From Candidatus Thalassarchaeum betae (GTDB lineage: Archaea > Thermoplasmatota > Poseidoniia > Poseidoniales > Thalassarchaeaceae), in the NCBI GenBank assembly GCA_003193925.1, contig PSPG01000014.1:1-36534 (forward strand): DNA of 36,534 nt, in the 5' to 3' direction. The notes beneath the pieces were generated by a model, which was given only the letters and a program-made list of their open reading frames with translations, was not told the DNA's origin and did not search any database. How positions within the stretch are numbered: the first letter of the stretch is position 1; every line of letters starts with the position of its first letter. This document shows positions 29,906-36,534 of the stretch, piece after piece. Position numbers and translations under genes: made by a program.

Positions 29906-30520
29906 TTGGATGAGAGTCTATCCCCTTTGGTGCCGCTCGATGTGTACGAGCAGCACGCCGTCCACATCGGAACCAACCAGAAGTCGGCCGACATGAAGAA
30001 GTTCCTCGACACCCTCCGCTATCACGAGGGCGGACTGCACCACATCGACATCCACCAGACCGACGCACGCATCCGTGTGGTCGCCAAGTTCCTGTCCCGC
30101 TACGACCCTGAGAGGGTCCTTGTCGTGAGCGCACGGCAGTACGGTCAGCGCCCCGCACGCAAGTTCGCCGAGAGCATCGGAGCGATGCGCATCGTAGGAC
30201 GCTTCATTCCCGGCACGCTGACCAACCCGAGACTGCGAACCTACATCGAGCCCGAGGTGATTCTGGTCACCGACCCGGCTGCCGACTCCCAGGCCCTCTC
30301 AGAGGCTGTGAACTCCGGCATGCCGGTGGTTGGGATATGCGACGCCAACAACAGGCTGCGCAACGTCGACCTAGCCCTTCCCGCCAACAACAAGGGACGA
30401 CGCTCGCTGGCTCTCGTCTACTGGCTGCTGGCCCGCGAGATGCTCAAGACCCGGGACTCGATCACCGACGCAGACTGGGAGCGCGCCCAGAACGTCGACG
30501 ACTGGGAATCCACCTTCTGA
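29906..30520 (+). CDS. rps2: Small-subunit ribosomal protein S2
   Basis: A 204-residue ribosomal protein of archaeal type. HAVHIGTNQKSADMKKF, ARQYGQRPARKFAE, FIPGTLTNP and the C-terminal LPANNKGRRSLALVYWLLAREML are diagnostic. The only suitable start is TTG at 29906; an ATG four bases later is out of frame. A GCTTATGAGT element near 29863 may be the TATA box. Followed after 42 bases by a tRNA-dihydrouridine synthase. Confidence 0.96.
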   Translation: MDESLSPLVPLDVYEQHAVHIGTNQKSADMKKFLDTLRYHEGGLHHIDIHQTDARIRVVAKFLSRYDPERVLVVSARQYGQRPARKFAESIGAMRIVGRFIPGTLTNPRLRTYIEPEVILVTDPAADSQALSEAVNSGMPVVGICDANNRLRNVDLALPANNKGRRSLALVYWLLAREMLKTRDSITDADWERAQNVDDWESTF

Positions 30521-30562
30521 GGCCTCGACGCCCTCATAGAGGGGCTACCGGACCGCCGTTTC

Positions 30563-31543
30563 GTGACCAGTGACCCCGTTCCGCTGTTTCTCGCCCCCAT
30601 GGCAGGGGTCACCGACCTCGCCTACAGGTTGCTCGCACGCGAGTGCGGAGCGGATGTGACGGTCACCGAGTTCACCGCGGCATCCGGCCTGACCCGTCGC
30701 GACACGCATTCGTGGCTGAAGGTCGAGAGTGACCCTCGAGAGCAGCCCTTCATCCCGCAGATCTTCGGCGGCATCACCGAGGAGATGGTGCAGACCGTCG
30801 AACTCTTGCAGGACAGGGCCGACGTCATCGACATCAACTTCGGCTGCCCCGCGCCCAAGGTGTGCCGCAACGATGCCGGGGCAGCGCTTCTGAGGGACCC
30901 CGACCGAGTCGTCGAGATGGTCCGAGCCTGTCTCGATGTGGCTAAGGTGCCGATCACGGTCAAGGTCAGGCTCGGCACCGGCGGCGGCCCGAACACCGCG
31001 CTGGAGGTCGCCGAGAGGCTGGAGGCAGAGGGCATCGAGCGAATCTGCGTCCACGGCCGCACACTGAGACAGAGGTACTCAGGCACAGCCGACTGGGAGC
31101 AGATTCGCGACATCGTCGAGGCCGTCGACATCCCGGTCATCGCGAACGGCGACGTCGTCGACGCCGCTACGGCCTCGGCATGCTTGGAGGCGACAGGCGC
31201 CGCAGGGCTGATGATTGGCCGCGGTGCTATCGGCCGACCTACCATCTTCCACGACATCAAGCGAGACCTAGGATGGTCGGACCAAGCTCCTACTTGGGGT
31301 GACGGCGACCCCGCAGTAGCTCGATTGTGGTGCTGGAAGAGATATCTGGAACTCAGTGGCGAACTCTACACGGTGCAGGAGAACAAGAACCTCAAGCGGC
31401 ACGCGGTCTCGTTCACCAAGGGACTTCCAGGTGCTTCGGCGATGAGGGTCGAACTGCATTCTATAGGGGGCCAGGCCGAGCTCGGCAGGAGAGTGACCGA
31501 GTACCTCGAGGAACTCACCGAGCCCAGCTCCATCGCTGCCTGA
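30563..31543 (+). CDS. dus: tRNA-dihydrouridine synthase
   Basis: A 326-residue FMN enzyme that reduces specific uridines in tRNA D-loops. It starts at GTG and begins LFLAPMAGVTDLAYR, the family hallmark. The catalytic cysteine lies in NFGCPAPKVCRNDAGAALL, and VHGRTLRQRYSG and VIANGDV are FMN-barrel signatures. It lies 42 bases after the S2 gene and 19 before a DUF2237 gene. Confidence 0.95.
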   Translation: MTSDPVPLFLAPMAGVTDLAYRLLARECGADVTVTEFTAASGLTRRDTHSWLKVESDPREQPFIPQIFGGITEEMVQTVELLQDRADVIDINFGCPAPKVCRNDAGAALLRDPDRVVEMVRACLDVAKVPITVKVRLGTGGGPNTALEVAERLEAEGIERICVHGRTLRQRYSGTADWEQIRDIVEAVDIPVIANGDVVDAATASACLEATGAAGLMIGRGAIGRPTIFHDIKRDLGWSDQAPTWGDGDPAVARLWCWKRYLELSGELYTVQENKNLKRHAVSFTKGLPGASAMRVELHSIGGQAELGRRVTEYLEELTEPSSIAA

Positions 31544-31562
31544 TACGCGAGTTAATCAGCGA

Positions 31563-31943
31563 TTGTCGATTGCGAGAACCATGCTCCCTTCGTTTAACGT
31601 ACTCGGAGGGGAGCTCCAGCCCTGCTCCCTCGATCCTCTGACTGGTTGGTTAAGGGACGGCTGCTGCAACACCGACCGCAATGACAGTGGCCTGCACACA
31701 GTCTGCTGCTTGGTTACCGATGACTTCCTCGAGTTCGCCCGGCAACAGGGGAACGATCTCATCACTCCAGCGCCGGAGTTCAATTTCCCCGGGCTCAAGC
31801 CCGGGGACAGGTGGTGTGTGTGCGCTCAGACCTGGCAGGATGCGGCCGAAGCAGGTGTGGCATGCCCTATCGTGCTGGGGGCCACACACGAGGAGACGCT
31901 GCAGATCGTCTCGCTAGATCTTCTGGAGCAGTACGCCGCCTGA
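31563..31943 (+). CDS. DUF2237 family protein
   Basis: A 126-residue soluble protein whose NVLGGELQPCSLDPLTG, FNFPGLKPGDRWCVCA and LGATHEETLQIV match the DUF2237 family as I remember it. The protein is cysteine-rich (PCS, GCCNTD, HTVCC, WCVCA), which suggests metal binding or redox activity, but the function of the family is unknown. Starts at TTG (31563); the ATG at 31581 (MLPSFN) is an alternative. Its stop abuts the stop of the convergent regulator (31943/31944). Confidence 0.88.
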   Translation: MSIARTMLPSFNVLGGELQPCSLDPLTGWLRDGCCNTDRNDSGLHTVCCLVTDDFLEFARQQGNDLITPAPEFNFPGLKPGDRWCVCAQTWQDAAEAGVACPIVLGATHEETLQIVSLDLLEQYAA

Positions 31944-33029
31944 CTACGCTGCTAGCGACTCGTCGAGGCGTTGCGCCACTGTCCTCAGGCGCCGCAGCGT
32001 CCTGTCGGCCCGACGCATCACCCGCTCCTTGACCGCGGCACCGTCCCGCCCGGCGATCCTGATCCCATACGGCATCCTGCCTCCCAGCGTGTTGAGCAGG
32101 ACCCTCTGTGCGTCGAGCGGCACCTGCGCGAGTATGTCCTGCACCTTCTCGATGTTCAGTGACTTCTTCCTCACCCCGGCGATCAGGGCCTTCGAGACCG
32201 ACTCGTCCAGACGTCCCAGCCCCCCTCGCGTCATCAGCCACTCCTCGCCGCGCGCGTCGTGCTGGCGCATCAGGCCGGCGTAGACGTCCTGCGCGATTCG
32301 GTCGAGCATCGGGATGCGCTCTGCGATTCCCATCACGCGCATGCGCTCGACCGTGCGTTGCACGCGCGAGCGCGAGTCGCTTGTCTTGTCAGCTAGCGTG
32401 AGCAGGGTCATCGCCCGCCCGCTCGGAGCCATCTCCTCGAAGAGTTGACGTGCGAGTCTGTCATCGGGCTTGGCCCGCTCGCCGTTCAATCCGAGGTCGC
32501 GCATCAACGCATCCAGCCGGTCCTCGCCATCCGCAGTCGCACCCGGCTCGGCGACCCCGACTCGGAAGCCGAACTCCTCGTCCTCGCTCGCGACAGCCAT
32601 CCTCTCATCGGACTCGGTGATTGCAGCAGCGAGCTCGGAGAGCCGCAGATCCAGTATCGCACGTGCTTGGGCCGAGACCAAATCGACGGCCGCACTGATC
32701 GAGCCGCCACGTAGGACGTGGATGTGCCAGCGTCCCTTGGTCTCGACTGAGACCAGCCCCGACTCCTTCAGTTTCACCAATTGGTGGTGCATGCCGGTCT
32801 GGGAGAGCCCGCAAGCATCGCCGAGAGCCTTGGTGTCCCAGCCTCGCAAGGGCTCTCGGAGCAGGGTCTCGCGCATCAGGCGATGCAGCGCCCCCTGCTC
32901 GTCCTCGATGGTCATCCCCTCGGATTTCCTCTTCACGAGACCCATGGAATCGAGCAGCCAGGCGAGCAGGACATCGGGGTCCTTGCTCCCCGTCGGCATG
33001 GGTGATTCCAACAGTCTGATTCTGAACAT
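31944..33029 (-). CDS. Winged-helix transcription regulator with large C-terminal domain
   Basis: A 361-residue protein. Residues about 50-110 form a winged helix with DACGLSQTGMHHQLVKLKESGLV as recognition unit, like ArsR/MarR-type DNA-binding domains. A second helix-turn-helix-like segment occurs at about residues 225-255 (TLADKTSDSRSRVQRTVERM). The C-terminus is basic and helical, of unrecognised function. An ATG at 32999 (MPTGSK) is an alternative start. No effector domain is seen. It is one of three regulators in a row on this strand, upstream of no clear target gene. Confidence 0.78.
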   Translation of the reverse strand: MFRIRLLESPMPTGSKDPDVLLAWLLDSMGLVKRKSEGMTIEDEQGALHRLMRETLLREPLRGWDTKALGDACGLSQTGMHHQLVKLKESGLVSVETKGRWHIHVLRGGSISAAVDLVSAQARAILDLRLSELAAAITESDERMAVASEDEEFGFRVGVAEPGATADGEDRLDALMRDLGLNGERAKPDDRLARQLFEEMAPSGRAMTLLTLADKTSDSRSRVQRTVERMRVMGIAERIPMLDRIAQDVYAGLMRQHDARGEEWLMTRGGLGRLDESVSKALIAGVRKKSLNIEKVQDILAQVPLDAQRVLLNTLGGRMPYGIRIAGRDGAAVKERVMRRADRTLRRLRTVAQRLDESLAA

Positions 33030-33085
33030 GCGCGCTCCGCGCGCATTCCGTGGCTCAAGAGGCTTAGCCAGCCCTCAGCGCCTAC

Positions 33086-33739
33086 TCATGCGTATTCGAC
33101 GCGTATGTCCAGCCACGGGTAGTCTACCTGTGAGGTCTGGAGGCGGGACAGATGAGGCGCCAGGGTGAGCCCGCCAGCGCACAGTATGCCGCGCTGGCGG
33201 AGGACTCCTATGGCCGAGTGGACCGAGGCTCGCGAGCGTCCGAGGTCGCGAGCCAGTTGGGCCTGCGACGGGGGTTCCGGGTTCTCCGAGAGTCTGGAGA
33301 CGATGTTGCGCTGGACGGTTGACAGGCCGACTGGCAGCATCGCCGCTGCCTGGCTCTGGTCAGTCACTCCGGTGCCGGCCAGGATCTCGACCTGCGTGGG
33401 CGCGCCGGCATAGTAGCAGGTGCGTCCGTTCACCGGCATGATGGTGATAGAGCGCTCCCTGACCAGCACGTCGAGGTGATGTCGCAGTGTTCCGTTGGCC
33501 GTATCCAGTTGGCGCTGCAACTCGCGGAAGTGGATTCCGGGCGAGCGCTCGAGCGTGTTCAGGATGCGCTTCCTGAGCGGATGCTCCCACGAGTGACTGC
33601 GAGGAGCTACCAGAGTGCCCTGTGCGGCTGGGGCGATGAATGGGAGAAACCCCCCCAGTCCCAAGGCGCCACCCGCGAGCGCAGCGAGCCCATCCACGAA
33701 CCAAGGACGCGTACTGCGCCATTGCTCAATCAGAGCCAT
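33086..33739 (-). CDS. Membrane-anchored tandem winged-helix regulator
   Basis: A 217-residue protein. An N-terminal hydrophobic segment (about residues 15-42, rich in Ala and Gly) may anchor it in the membrane. It is followed by a winged helix at about 50-100 (ILNTLERSPGIHFRELQRQL, GTLRHHLDVLVRE) and a second one at about 140-190 (NIVSRLSENPEPPSQAQLAR, SRASVHSAIGVLRQRGIL). Membrane-tethered regulators with paired winged helices are common in archaea. The target is unknown. Confidence 0.78.
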   Translation of the reverse strand: MALIEQWRSTRPWFVDGLAALAGGALGLGGFLPFIAPAAQGTLVAPRSHSWEHPLRKRILNTLERSPGIHFRELQRQLDTANGTLRHHLDVLVRERSITIMPVNGRTCYYAGAPTQVEILAGTGVTDQSQAAAMLPVGLSTVQRNIVSRLSENPEPPSQAQLARDLGRSRASVHSAIGVLRQRGILCAGGLTLAPHLSRLQTSQVDYPWLDIRVEYA

Positions 33740-33813
33740 GACCCCTTTCGTCGACGTACGACCTTTGAAGCATACGGTCAGTTGTATCGGCCGTGCTCAG
33801 GTCCGTGCACGCC

Positions 33814-34269
33814 TCACTTCGGACCGACGACACGGCCCTGGTGCAACTTCATGTAAGCGACCAACGGGCTCAGCAGCCTACCAGCCTCGCGCCCGTGGTC
33901 GGTCAGGTGGTAGATGACTCGTATAGGGGGCCCCTCCACGACGACTCTGTCGATCAGCCCGTTCTGCACGCAAGTAGTCAGCTTGTCAGACAGGGTCCTG
34001 CTGCTGATCCCGCGAAGCAGGGTTCGCATCTCGTTGAAGCGGCGGTCGCCTGCGATGTACAGGGTGGCGAGTATCTCGATGGTCCACTTGGAGCTGAAGA
34101 TGGAGAAGGCGTCGACGGCGGCATCGACCTCCCAGCTGACGTCGAAGCCATCGTTGTAGTAGGACTCGAAGGCCCGGCGGATCATGCCTCCGTTTTCCTC
34201 GACATCAGAGATGGCCTGCCTAATCCTCTTGAGGTCGGAGGCGGAGATTCTCATGGGGGCAAGAGCCAT
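33814..34269 (-). CDS. HxlR-family transcription regulator
   Basis: A winged-helix regulator with the HxlR signature: AFSIFSSKWTIEILATLYIAG, then FNEMRTLLRGISSRTLSDKL and VIYHLTDHGREAG. HxlR proteins bind palindromes as dimers and often respond to reactive electrophiles or oxidants via cysteine; one cysteine (TTCVQNG) is present here. From the ATG at 34269 it has 151 residues; ATG 34254 (MRISAS) is an alternative. A strong TATA box (34299-34308) sits just upstream with palindrome CACCTAGGTG adjoining it, consistent with autoregulation. Confidence 0.9.
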   Translation of the reverse strand: MALAPMRISASDLKRIRQAISDVEENGGMIRRAFESYYNDGFDVSWEVDAAVDAFSIFSSKWTIEILATLYIAGDRRFNEMRTLLRGISSRTLSDKLTTCVQNGLIDRVVVEGPPIRVIYHLTDHGREAGRLLSPLVAYMKLHQGRVVGPK

Positions 34270-34298
34270 GCGCAACAGGTTGTCCAGGCGGCATTTAG

Positions 34299-34308
34299 TG
34301 TATAAAAT
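34299..34308 (-). promoter_or_regulatory. TATA box of the HxlR gene
   Basis: Minus-strand ATTTTATACA, about 35 bases upstream of the ATG at 34269, one of the clearest TATA boxes in the window. Confidence 0.65.
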
Positions 34309-34309
34309 G

Positions 34310-34319
34310 CACCTAGGTG
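34310..34319. promoter_or_regulatory. Palindromic operator candidate CACCTAGGTG
   Basis: A perfect 10-bp palindrome (14 bp with one mismatch pair) lying directly upstream of the HxlR TATA box, where TFB would contact DNA. A bound dimer here would block or recruit initiation. Probably the HxlR protein's own site; inferred. Confidence 0.5.
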
Positions 34320-34374
34320 TACTCGTGCAAACTGGCCCGTTGAAATACCAGAGGTTTTCGGCTCAGTGTGAAAA

Positions 34375-34387
34375 CTACACTTAGTAG
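34375..34387. promoter_or_regulatory. Imperfect palindrome before the 50-residue gene
   Basis: CTAC-ACTTA-GTAG, 4-bp arms, immediately upstream of the ribosome-binding site of the gene at 34402. It shares TACACTWA with the minus-strand sequence TACACTAAA (34294-34302) within the HxlR promoter, so both promoters may be read by the same regulator. Confidence 0.35.
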
Positions 34388-34401
34388 CAGGAGGACACCA
34401 C

Positions 34402-34554
34402 ATGGACAGATTATTGGAGAACTGGTTGGACGAGACGATAGCCGAAATGAAAGTTGAGACGGATTGGTCTGAGCTGAGTTTGAGGGACTTCATCTTCAGC
34501 GCGATCGCCGAGTACCGAGCACCCGCATGGGTTCAGTCGCCACGCCGAGTCTGA
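34402..34554 (+). CDS. 50-residue acidic protein divergent from HxlR
   Basis: A short complete gene: ATG at 34402, TGA at 34552-34554, preceded by AGGAGG (34389-34394) at good spacing. The product begins MDRLLENWLDETIAEM, is helical and acidic (many Asp, Glu) with four tryptophans, and ends in a basic QSPRRV. It has no signal or membrane segment. It lies divergent from the HxlR gene and ends 4 bases before the stop of the convergent FadB-like gene. I do not recognise it; a regulator-controlled small protein or adaptor is possible. Strong ribosome-binding site and closely placed ends make a real gene likely. Confidence 0.65.
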   Translation: MDRLLENWLDETIAEMKVETDWSELSLRDFIFSAIAEYRAPAWVQSPRRV

Positions 34555-34557
34555 GTC

Positions 34558-36534
34558 TCAGGCGTTGGTGTAACTGGGGCGACGTCCCTCGATTAGCGCG
34601 CTGAGTCCCTCGAGCGCGTCGGACGTCCCGAAAATCCTATCAAGCCCCTCGAGCTCTCTCGTCAGGCCCGCTTTGAGATTCGAGTCAGCAGCACTGTCGA
34701 GCAACCCGTTGGCCATCGCGAGCGCGATGGGCGCGGCCCGCGACAGCGACTTGAGTTGCCGCGAGACTATCTTGTCCTCGACATCGAAGCCCTCCGGCAC
34801 CCCGCCGGACATCAGGGCCGACATGTTGCCATCGGAGTAGAAGGCGGCGGCGAAGGCTGCCGCGGGATGGCTTTCGTCGGTAGGTCGGCCGGGGTACTTG
34901 TCGCCTGGCTTGCCTTGCTCGACGATGGCGTCGACAGTGGCTTGGATCTCCGAGGGCTCGACCAGGTGAGTCAGCAGGCCGAGTGCCTCAGCGGATGTCG
35001 CATCGAGGAAGTTGCTTGCGAGCACGGCGAAGCGAGCGCACTCCAGACCGCAAATACGCGGGGTCCGCTGGGTGCCCCCGAGCCCGGGGTAGATCCCGAT
35101 GCTGGTCTCGGGGAACCTGAACTGGGTGCGGCGGGTGCCGACCCTGTAGTCGCATGCCAGCGCGAGCTCTAGTCCCCCGCCGAGCGCCAGCCCGGTGGTC
35201 AGGGCGATCGTGGTCTTCGGGCTGCTCTCCAGTTTGTCCAGCACCGCGTGCCCGTGCGCTGTGAAGTCGTAGATGTCCTGGATGGCGTCGGCGCGGATCT
35301 TGTCGACGAAGAACTTCACGTCCGCGCCGGCGACGAAGGCCTTGCCAGCTCCCTCCAGTGTGATGGCGCTGATGTCATCGCGGGCGTTCAACTCGTCCAG
35401 CGCTTCACCCAACTGCGACACCACGGTCACGTTCAGCGCGTTCATCGCCTCCGGCCTGTTGATACGTACTGTGGCGATGCCGCCATCGACCTCGACGTCG
35501 ATGTAGGAGAACTCGAACGGCTCCTTCCTGCTAGCGAACCAGTCAGCCAGCTCCAGCCCCGCCTCGTCGGCGTAGGCAACGGCCATGCGGACAGCCTCGC
35601 CCACGCCGATGCGGTTGGCCAACTCGAACGGCCCACGCGCCCAGCGCAGGCCGACCTTCGCCCCGCGGTCGACGTCCTCCATCGAGCAGATGCCCTCTGC
35701 GACGATTTGCGAGGCGACCGCGAAGACCTGTCCGAGGAGACGCTGGCGGATGACCGCAGCCACCTCCTCGCCGCAATTCACATCATCACCGATCTCCCAG
35801 GTCCTGCCCCCGGCGACGAGGTCACGCAGACTCTGAGTCCCGATGTAGCGGGGGCTGTTCAGCTGCTCTGCGAGGTAATCGGTCGAGTGCAGAGCGATTG
35901 GGGAGCCTGTGAGGTTCATCAGCGCGAACGGACCCAGTCCGATGCGGAAAGCCTCGCACGCGACCGCGTCTATCTGCGCGGTCGAGCCCACGCCCTCCTC
36001 TAGCAGCCTGCAGGCCTCGTTGAGCCAGGGCACGAAGAAGCGGTTGACCACGAATCCGGGCCTGTCCTTGCAGACGATGACCACCTTCCCCATCGTCTTG
36101 CAGTACTGCTCGACGGCAGCCAGCGTCTCAGCGGAGGTGGAGGCCGCCGGGATGATCTCGACGAGCCTGTTCTTGGCCGGGTGGTAGAAGAAGTGGAGCC
36201 CGATGAACCTATTCGGCCTGCCGACCGCTCCGGCCAGCGCGTTCACCGAGAGCGACGAGGTGTTGCTCGCTAGGATGGTGTGCTCGTCGCAGACTTCGTC
36301 GAGGATGCCGAACACCTCGGTCTTGATGCCGAAGTCCTCGAACACCGCCTCGATGACCAAGTCGGTGTCTGGTGAGATGTTCTCGGTCCCGACCACCCCG
36401 GTGATCCGGCCCTTGATGCCCTCGACCTGCGCCAGCGAGAAGATCCGCCTCTCGACCGCCTCCCCGAGGAACTCGGAGATGATGTCATGGCCGCGGTCGA
36501 CCCACTGCTGCTCGCGATCGACCATCTGGACCTC
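34558..36534 (-). CDS. Fused 3-hydroxyacyl-CoA dehydrogenase / enoyl-CoA hydratase (5' end cut by window)
   Basis: The frame runs off the right edge, so the N-terminal NAD-binding GxGxxG loop is missing. The visible part begins in the dehydrogenase domain: LVIEAVFEDFGIK, ILASNTSSLS, RFIGLHFFYHPAKN (the catalytic His) and KDRPGFVVNR, then a C-terminal 3HCDH repeat to about residue 350. The enoyl-CoA hydratase domain follows: GGIATVRINRPEAMNAL, GAGKAFVAGADVKFF (oxyanion hole) and the acid-base region FPETSIGIYPGLGGTQR. The order dehydrogenase then hydratase is that of archaeal fusions and the reverse of FadB. It carries out two steps of beta-oxidation. Ends 4 bases after the convergent 50-residue gene. 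Confidence 0.93.
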   Translation of the reverse strand, partial: EVQMVDREQQWVDRGHDIISEFLGEAVERRIFSLAQVEGIKGRITGVVGTENISPDTDLVIEAVFEDFGIKTEVFGILDEVCDEHTILASNTSSLSVNALAGAVGRPNRFIGLHFFYHPAKNRLVEIIPAASTSAETLAAVEQYCKTMGKVVIVCKDRPGFVVNRFFVPWLNEACRLLEEGVGSTAQIDAVACEAFRIGLGPFALMNLTGSPIALHSTDYLAEQLNSPRYIGTQSLRDLVAGGRTWEIGDDVNCGEEVAAVIRQRLLGQVFAVASQIVAEGICSMEDVDRGAKVGLRWARGPFELANRIGVGEAVRMAVAYADEAGLELADWFASRKEPFEFSYIDVEVDGGIATVRINRPEAMNALNVTVVSQLGEALDELNARDDISAITLEGAGKAFVAGADVKFFVDKIRADAIQDIYDFTAHGHAVLDKLESSPKTTIALTTGLALGGGLELALACDYRVGTRRTQFRFPETSIGIYPGLGGTQRTPRICGLECARFAVLASNFLDATSAEALGLLTHLVEPSEIQATVDAIVEQGKPGDKYPGRPTDESHPAAAFAAAFYSDGNMSALMSGGVPEGFDVEDKIVSRQLKSLSRAAPIALAMANGLLDSAADSNLKAGLTRELEGLDRIFGTSDALEGLSALIEGRRPSYTNA

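Overview
The window reads as chromosomal DNA of a GC-rich marine archaeon, most likely a Marine Group II euryarchaeote (Poseidoniia / Thalassarchaea type). This placement is an inference. It rests on archaeal ribosomal proteins (L7Ae, S28e, L24e, S2), aIF5B-type IF-2, deoxyhypusine synthase and a geranylgeranyl-reductase-type flavoprotein. These sit beside genes of bacterial flavour (UvrB, L-lysine 6-transaminase, CcmF, HxlR regulators). Genes are densely packed, often with 1-14 base overlaps, and several use GTG or TTG starts. I see no insertion sequence, phage, plasmid or CRISPR array.

Layout. 1-4772: the tail of an unknown gene, then a minus-strand respiratory operon (cupredoxin, CuA subunit II, ba3-like haem-copper oxidase subunit I, small membrane protein) and a lipoprotein M14 carboxypeptidase. 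4932-10891: a long coiled-coil protein on the plus strand, converging on the minus-strand series thpR-ndk-infB-moxR-parA. 10964-13260: a small secreted repeat protein and a membrane-anchored S15-type hydrolase on the plus strand. 13253-15880: rpl7ae-rps28e-rpl24e, PRPP synthetase, tRNA-Ile(GAT) and a PRC-barrel-like protein, all on the minus strand. 15881-18208: an AT-rich leader, then L-lysine 6-transaminase and an epimerase-like fragment. 18210-24574: a minus-strand run ubiD-ubiA-uvrB-dys-histone H1-like gene. 24681-31943: on the plus strand, a geranylgeranyl reductase, ccmF, an FKBP isomerase, a lipoprotein, S2, a dihydrouridine synthase and a DUF2237 protein. 31944-36534: three HTH regulators, a 50-residue gene with its own ribosome-binding site, and the truncated start of a fused 3-hydroxyacyl-CoA dehydrogenase / enoyl-CoA hydratase.

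The most unusual locus is the oxidase operon. Subunit I aligns along its whole length with B-type (ba3) oxidases as I remember them. However, the active-site haem ligand and one CuB histidine are both tyrosine, and several K-channel polar residues are missing. CuA in subunit II is intact. The operon's first gene encodes a cupredoxin whose two half-domains appear in reversed order. Together this suggests an electron-transfer complex whose terminal chemistry is not ordinary O2 reduction. Other points of interest are a zinc-less, eukaryote-like L24e, an Hc1-like histone H1 protein, a ccmF gene whose first membrane helix lies outside any canonical start, a structured leader before the lysine transaminase, and an HxlR/50-residue gene pair sharing an operator-rich divergent promoter.
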